From Acidobacteriota bacterium (GTDB lineage Bacteria > Acidobacteriota > Terriglobia > UBA7540): DNA of 9,877 nt. Location: positions 1 through 9,877 of the forward strand of contig JAKAWN010000253.1 in assembly GCA_021827245.1 (NCBI GenBank), in the 5' to 3' direction. The notes under the pieces were generated by a model that had not been told where the DNA came from, did no database searches, and saw nothing but the letters and a program-made list of their open reading frames with translations. Within the stretch, counting starts at the first letter, position 1; each line of letters opens with the position of its first letter. A program made the translations under genes and the position numbers. This document shows positions 6,785-9,877 of the stretch, piece after piece.

Positions 6785-7676
6785 GCGCACTTCGTCACGA
6801 CGAACGAGTTCTTAATTATCTCGGCGCTACGTGATTAGCCAACGTGTTTATTCTCAGTATGAGCTCTTTGAACTCACCGTGTAGTGAAAATCAATTTCGA
6901 GAATCATCGGTTTTGCAGCATCCCGCCAGGAGGTAATCCCGGGAATCGAACGGCGCGTGTGGGGCAATCGTCGGCCGCTGGGGCGGACTCCCGGGCGGTG
7001 TTTCATTGAGCTTAGCCTACTTGGGAAGCATTGCTTGCACAGTGAGTCCCTTCACAGCCGAATGTGATCGTCGTCACCATTAATGCCCTCGCCTGTATCT
7101 CGTCCACCTGAGCACTATTGTCCCGCTGCGCCCTTCGGCCGTACGCCCGGTTGCCATATCAATTTTGTTGATGGAATCCATAAGGATTGGAAGGGCTGTA
7201 CTTGAAGTCCTCACCGATTGTCCGTACTTGGCGGGGGCAGAAACGGACCTTCGGGCACCTGGTCCAAAAGGTTGGCGTCCCGGCGTGTGATAAACCGTTT
7301 GTCTTGATTACGAATTTTGGAAAGATTGAGGGGGCCAATGACATAAGTCAATGGACTACCTCTGCCAGACCCTCTATCGGCGTTGGGATGCCTCAACGGT
7401 CCGCAAGCTCCTCCTTCACTCCAGATGGTCCGGCCTGCCTCTCACGAGTTGCCAGCTGATCCTGATGATCACTGCCGGGGATTCTGGTGTTGCGTCCGGT
7501 CCCCTTTGCCCGCATGCCGCTGCCACTACCCCGGCAGGCCCGATGAAACCCGAGCGCTTGCACTGTCCTATCGTCATCGGCCTTTCCCGTTTCTGAGGCG
7601 GGTCGGCTACCCAATGCTTACTTCAACTCGCTCGGGATTCCAAGGTTGACGGTGCGCGCATGCCTCAACCCGCCAA
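6785..7676. other. 890-base gene-free stretch; likely contains the upstream part of a group II intron remnant
   Basis: No frame longer than about 90 codons has a recognisable product or a good ribosome binding site. The stretch starts right after the radical SAM stop, where a short hairpin (TTCGT CACG ACGAA, about 6789-6802) lacks a T-run. An imperfect tRNA-like fragment near 6940 does not fold as a tRNA. The right end runs into a plus-strand group II intron domain V, so several hundred bases before 7677 may be domains I-IV of an intron that has no reverse transcriptase. GTGYG sequences that could mark its 5' end occur at 6957, 7274 and 7651, and I cannot choose among them. Confidence 0.4.
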
Positions 7677-7743
7677 ACCGCCGGATGCGGACCCGCATGT
7701 CCGGTGGTGTGACAGGGACAGCGGGCGACCGCTCAATCATGTC
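7677..7743 (+). mobile_element. 3' end of a group II intron (domains V and VI), plus strand, without reverse transcriptase
   Basis: Domain V: ACCGCCGGA (7677-7685) pairs with TCCGGTGGT (7700-7708) over 9 base pairs including a G-U pair at the catalytic triad (CGC form). TGCG (7686-7689) pairs with CGCA (7694-7697) around a GACC loop, and TG (7698-7699) makes the two-base bulge on the 3' side expected in domain V. Domain VI: GACA (7711-7714) pairs with TGTC (7740-7743), and AGCGG (7720-7724) with CCGCT (7729-7733) closed by the GNRA loop GCGA, with unpaired adenines between the helices for a branch point. The intron would end within a few bases of 7746. No reverse transcriptase frame precedes it, so it is an ORF-less or decayed intron. 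Confidence 0.65.
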
Positions 7744-7783
7744 GATATTAGGCGTCGCGCCAGGTGCGCCTTCGTTCACAGAA

Positions 7784-8159
7784 TCAGAAGTTTCCCGCCG
7801 ATCCATCCGCCTCTTCTTGTTCGCGGATGTATTGGCGGACTTGCTCCAGCTCGAACCCGATCGTGGTCACGGCATACCCTCGGGCCCAGAAATGCTCGCC
7901 CGTGAAATTTCCCTCTTTGCCACAGAGCCGCGCAATCGCGATGGCGCTCTTCCCTTTCAGAAACCCGATCACCGAAGCGACCGGATGTTTCGGGGGAATC
8001 GCAATCATCATGTGCACATGGTCTCGCATCAGATGGCCTTACAGAATTTGGCAGTCTTTCTGCCGGGCCAGCGCATGGAAAATCTCCCCCAGTTGACGGC
8101 GCGTCTTCCCGAACAACACCTTGCGTCGTCGCTTGGGGACAAAAACCACGTGAGTCGGA
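7784..8159 (-). pseudogene. tnpA: IS200/IS605-family TnpA transposase, 5' part displaced by a group II intron and internal stop
   Basis: Y1 (HUH) transposase that normally cuts and rejoins single-stranded DNA at the ends of its insertion sequence. The frame reads THVVFVPKRRRKVLFGKTRR and on through ARQKDCQIL, then a TAA stop (8041-8039) where relatives have a Glu codon, then continues in the same frame with GHLMRDHVHM, KGKSAIAIARL, FTGEHFWARGY and EQVRQYIREQ to the true stop at 7784-7786. The metal-binding HVH motif and the catalytic Tyr (VRQYIREQ) are both present. About the first 15-20 residues are missing: sequence upstream of 8160 is intron domain VI. An ATG at 8170 is inside the intron hairpin and is not the native start. 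The protein cannot be made full length, so the element is inactive unless helped in trans. Confidence 0.85.
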
Positions 8160-8162
8160 GTA

Positions 8163-8186
8163 GGAATCATGGTTACCCATGACTCC
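8163..8186 (-). ncRNA. Group II intron domain VI hairpin
   Basis: On the minus strand GGAGTCATGG (8186-8177) pairs with CCATGATTCC (8172-8163) over 10 positions (one G-U pair) around the GNRA loop GTAA. It directly follows domain V and precedes the likely 3' splice site CCTAC. A bulged branch-point adenosine is not obvious, because the stem is continuous. Confidence 0.6.
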
Positions 8187-8193
8187 CTCCACA

Positions 8194-8226
8194 GATCCGG
8201 ACAAGCAGATTGTCCGCATCCGGCTC
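8194..8226 (-). ncRNA. Group II intron domain V
   Basis: On the minus strand GAGCCGGA (8226-8219) pairs with TCCGGATC (8201-8194), with the AGC catalytic triad at 8225-8223. An upper helix GCGGA/TCTGC has a 3-base loop CAA, and TTG remains as the 3' bulge region. The stop codon of the reverse transcriptase (8234-8232) is 5 bases upstream, the usual position. The middle base of the triad faces A rather than the usual U, a departure from consensus. Confidence 0.65.
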
Positions 8227-8231
8227 TTGCC

Positions 8232-9710
8232 TCAGGTAATAACGCCCATGCGGCGTAGCGGATAAGGATGGACGATGCGGACGGCAGGCAGCCAGCGGTC
8301 GATCAAGCGCCGCATTCGGTCCCAGCGGGCTCGTCCACGCTGGCTGCGCTGTGAGAGCGCACGGTGCCAGAGCCGGGCAACTTGGAACCGAAACAGCCAC
8401 AACGCCGGAGTGTTCATGGGCACGCCGTAGTACTGGATGTGCCCGCGCACGATCGCTTGCAGCCACTGACCCTGTTGAGGAATGGGATTGTGCATGCGCC
8501 GCTGAAGCTCGGCTTTCACCTCGCTCAGCTTCGCCTGCAGCCGTTTGCGCATCGTCTGCCGCAGCACCGTAAACCTTCCGTTGCTTCTCTTCCTCACGCA
8601 GATGTGCGTGAAGCTGAGAAAATTGAACGTTTCCGGCTTCCCTTCTCCGCGCCTCTGCCGGTTATGGATCGCAAATGGACCAAATTCCAGCAGCCGCGTC
8701 TTCTGGGGATGCAATTCGAGTCGGAACTTTCGGAATCGCTCCTCCAGCTCCGTCCGGAACCGCTCGGCATCCGACTTCGCCTGGAAGCCCAGCACGATGT
8801 CATCCGCGAAGCGCACGACGATCACGTCGCCACAGGCTCGCTTCCGACGCCATGCTTGAACCCACAGGTCGAAGACGTAGTGGAGGTAGATGTTCGCCAG
8901 CAGCGGCGAAGCACTGCCACCCTGGGGCGTTCCTTCCTCCACCTGCAAGTGTTGCCCATCCTCCGGCGCGCCGGCGTTGAGCCATTTCTGGATCAACCAC
9001 ACGACGCGCCGGTCCGCAATCCGATGCTCGACGAACTTGACCAGGCATTCGTGCGAAATTTTGTCGAAATAGCTGCGAATATCAAGGTCGAGCACCCAGT
9101 TCACCCTTCTCGTCAACAGTCCCGTGTAGAGCGCGTCCAGCGCACGATGCGGGCTGCGCCCCGGCCGGAATCCATACGAAAAACCGAGAAAGTCGGTTTC
9201 GTAGATGGCGTTCAACACCTCGACCGCCGCCCGCTGGACAATTTTGTCTTCCAGCGCCGTCACGCCGAGCGGCCTTTGCCGCCCGTCGGCCTTGGGGATG
9301 TACACCCTGCGAACCGGCTTGGCCCGGTACGCTCCTCGCTTCAGCCTTGCGGAAAGGTCTTGGAGATTCTTCTCCAGCGCCTCGCCGTAGTGCCGCCACG
9401 TCTCGCCGTCCACGCCCAGCTCGGCTTCCCTCTTCAGGCTGAAGTAGGCCATGCGAAGCGTTTCCAGGCTGTAGATGTGGTGCAGGAGCGCGGTGAACCG
9501 CAACTTCTTATCCTTCTTTGCTGCTTGGCGTACCCGCTCCAGCGCACTGGGCGCGTCAGCCCGGCTCGGTGTCCGGGACGCGTTTTGCTGAGGCAGGTTC
9601 CCTTTAGCCAGACCCCTTCCCTCCGCCCCCTCCGCTGCCGGTGCACTGGCATTGTTCGGGGACTTCCCAGGTACTTCGGGTCTGTCCGACTTCCCCTGTT
9701 CGTTCATCAT
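8232..9710 (-). CDS. ltrA: Group II intron-encoded reverse transcriptase/maturase
   Basis: An intact 492-residue protein that binds its intron RNA, assists splicing and copies it into DNA at the target site. Residues 1-50 are the variable leader (EGRGLAKGN at 30-38). RT0/RT1 follow (LRFTALLHHIY, GVDGETW 99-105), then IPKADGRQRPLG (138-149), the RT3 region NWVLDLDIRSYFD (204-216) with catalytic Asp210, EGTPQGGSASPLLANIYLH (259-277), and the polymerase box FADD (301-304; YADD in most relatives). The maturase X domain includes GQWLQAIVRGHIQYYGVP (414-431). It ends HPYPLRRMGVIT with no HNH endonuclease domain, so mobility would rely on nicked or replicating target DNA. AAGGA stands about 12 bases before the ATG at 9710. 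The long frame on the opposite strand (8364-9761) is a shadow. Confidence 0.95.
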   Translation of the reverse strand: MMNEQGKSDRPEVPGKSPNNASAPAAEGAEGRGLAKGNLPQQNASRTPSRADAPSALERVRQAAKKDKKLRFTALLHHIYSLETLRMAYFSLKREAELGVDGETWRHYGEALEKNLQDLSARLKRGAYRAKPVRRVYIPKADGRQRPLGVTALEDKIVQRAAVEVLNAIYETDFLGFSYGFRPGRSPHRALDALYTGLLTRRVNWVLDLDIRSYFDKISHECLVKFVEHRIADRRVVWLIQKWLNAGAPEDGQHLQVEEGTPQGGSASPLLANIYLHYVFDLWVQAWRRKRACGDVIVVRFADDIVLGFQAKSDAERFRTELEERFRKFRLELHPQKTRLLEFGPFAIHNRQRRGEGKPETFNFLSFTHICVRKRSNGRFTVLRQTMRKRLQAKLSEVKAELQRRMHNPIPQQGQWLQAIVRGHIQYYGVPMNTPALWLFRFQVARLWHRALSQRSQRGRARWDRMRRLIDRWLPAVRIVHPYPLRRMGVIT

Positions 9711-9877
9711 CGGCGCGTGTCCTTGGACTTCCCGACGCGATCCAAAGCCCAGTTAGCCTGACTTCCGCGCTCGGGCGAGTGAGGTATCGCATTGGCAATG
9801 AGATAGCATTTCATTCCGTCACTATGGCGAAAGGGCGGACCAACTTTTGACCGGCTTCATGACTTCTGCCGATATTT
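9711..9877 (-). other. Intron RNA sequence upstream of the reverse transcriptase frame
   Basis: No gene is visible in this stretch on either strand. Its position immediately 5' of an intron-encoded reverse transcriptase makes it part of the intron (domain IV and the end of domains I-III). No GTGYG 5' splice-site signal is found here on the minus strand, which agrees with the intron beginning beyond the right edge. Confidence 0.5.

Larger units (their letters stand above)
8160..9877 (-). mobile_element. Group II intron, 3' portion with encoded reverse transcriptase (5' end beyond the window)
   Basis: A retroelement that splices from RNA and inserts by reverse transcription. The order on the minus strand is: structured sequence (9877-9711, part of domains I-IV), reverse transcriptase frame (9710-8232), domain V (8226-8194), domain VI (8186-8163), then transposase coding sequence. 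The likely 3' end is ...CCTAC at 8160, because the TnpA frame resumes immediately after it; the end could be off by a few bases. Domains I-III normally need 500 or more bases upstream of the frame, so the 5' end and the first codons of tnpA should lie to the right of this window. Confidence 0.75.

Noticed and set aside
6930..6965. Possible tRNA T-arm (GGGAATCGAAC on the plus strand)
   Set aside because: The flanking bases do not form the 5-base-pair T stem and no acceptor, anticodon or D arm is found.
6989..6995. TCCCGGG paired with the TCCCGGGA at 6937-6944
   Set aside because: A 7-base GC-rich inverted repeat about 45 bases apart is expected by chance in this composition and shows no supporting structure.
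8168..8170. ATG apparently starting the transposase
   Set aside because: It lies in the 3' arm of the intron domain VI hairpin, so it is intron sequence rather than the native start.
7776..8219. 147-codon minus-strand frame across the transposase
   Set aside because: It is out of frame with the TnpA motifs and starts inside intron domain V; the real transposase frame is the one with HVH and the catalytic Tyr.
8364..9761. 465-codon plus-strand frame
   Set aside because: It lies antisense to the intact reverse transcriptase, matches no family and has no ribosome binding site; GC-rich codon use of the true gene keeps the opposite frame open.
1..9877. CRISPR array, integron, prophage or defence cluster
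   Set aside because: No regularly spaced repeats, attachment sites, phage genes or defence-type domains were seen; the only mobile content is introns and an IS remnant.

Overview
The window looks like a piece of an Acidobacteriota chromosome, probably from an environmental or soil lineage. This rests on GC-rich codon use, an ECF sigma factor of the kinase-associated type overlapping a Ser/Thr kinase gene, a small secreted protein with the FTLPFEAQ...LPAGDY motif common in that phylum, and a Tat-exported beta-propeller lactonase. The assignment is an inference; no rRNA or tRNA gene is present to test it.

Left part (1-2500): a two-gene unit on the minus strand encodes an ECF sigma factor (1180-1767) and a Ser/Thr protein kinase (1-1190, cut by the window edge). 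The genes overlap by 11 bases. The kinase frame contains an in-frame 54-base palindromic repeat (598-651). Divergent from the pair, on the plus strand, is a small secreted protein (2006-2500) with a GC-rich hairpin in its leader. From 2501 to 3360 there is no convincing intact gene; one plus-strand frame carries a short stretch resembling the N-terminus of a group II intron reverse transcriptase.

Middle (3361-6784): a Tat-exported lactonase-family beta-propeller protein (minus strand) and a B12-binding-type radical SAM protein of the DUF4070 kind (plus strand) are divergently transcribed. Each has a promoter-like sequence overlapped by a perfect palindrome. The radical SAM gene most likely starts at 5117 after a leader of about 230 bases.

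Right part (6785-9877) is a graveyard of mobile elements. First comes about 890 bases without a recognisable gene. It ends in a well-folded group II intron domain V and domain VI on the plus strand (7677-7743) with no reverse transcriptase attached. Next is the body of an IS200/IS605 TnpA transposase on the minus strand (7784-8159) with an internal stop codon. Its 5' part is displaced by a second group II intron on the minus strand (8160 to beyond the window), which carries an intact reverse transcriptase/maturase (8232-9710) and its own domains V and VI.

The regulatory pair, secreted protein, lactonase and radical SAM gene look like ordinary chromosomal genes with no evident shared pathway. 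I did not find a clearly new multi-gene system. The most unusual signals are the in-frame repeat in the kinase, the nested intron-in-IS arrangement with a second orphan intron 3' end, and the operator-like palindrome in front of the radical SAM gene.
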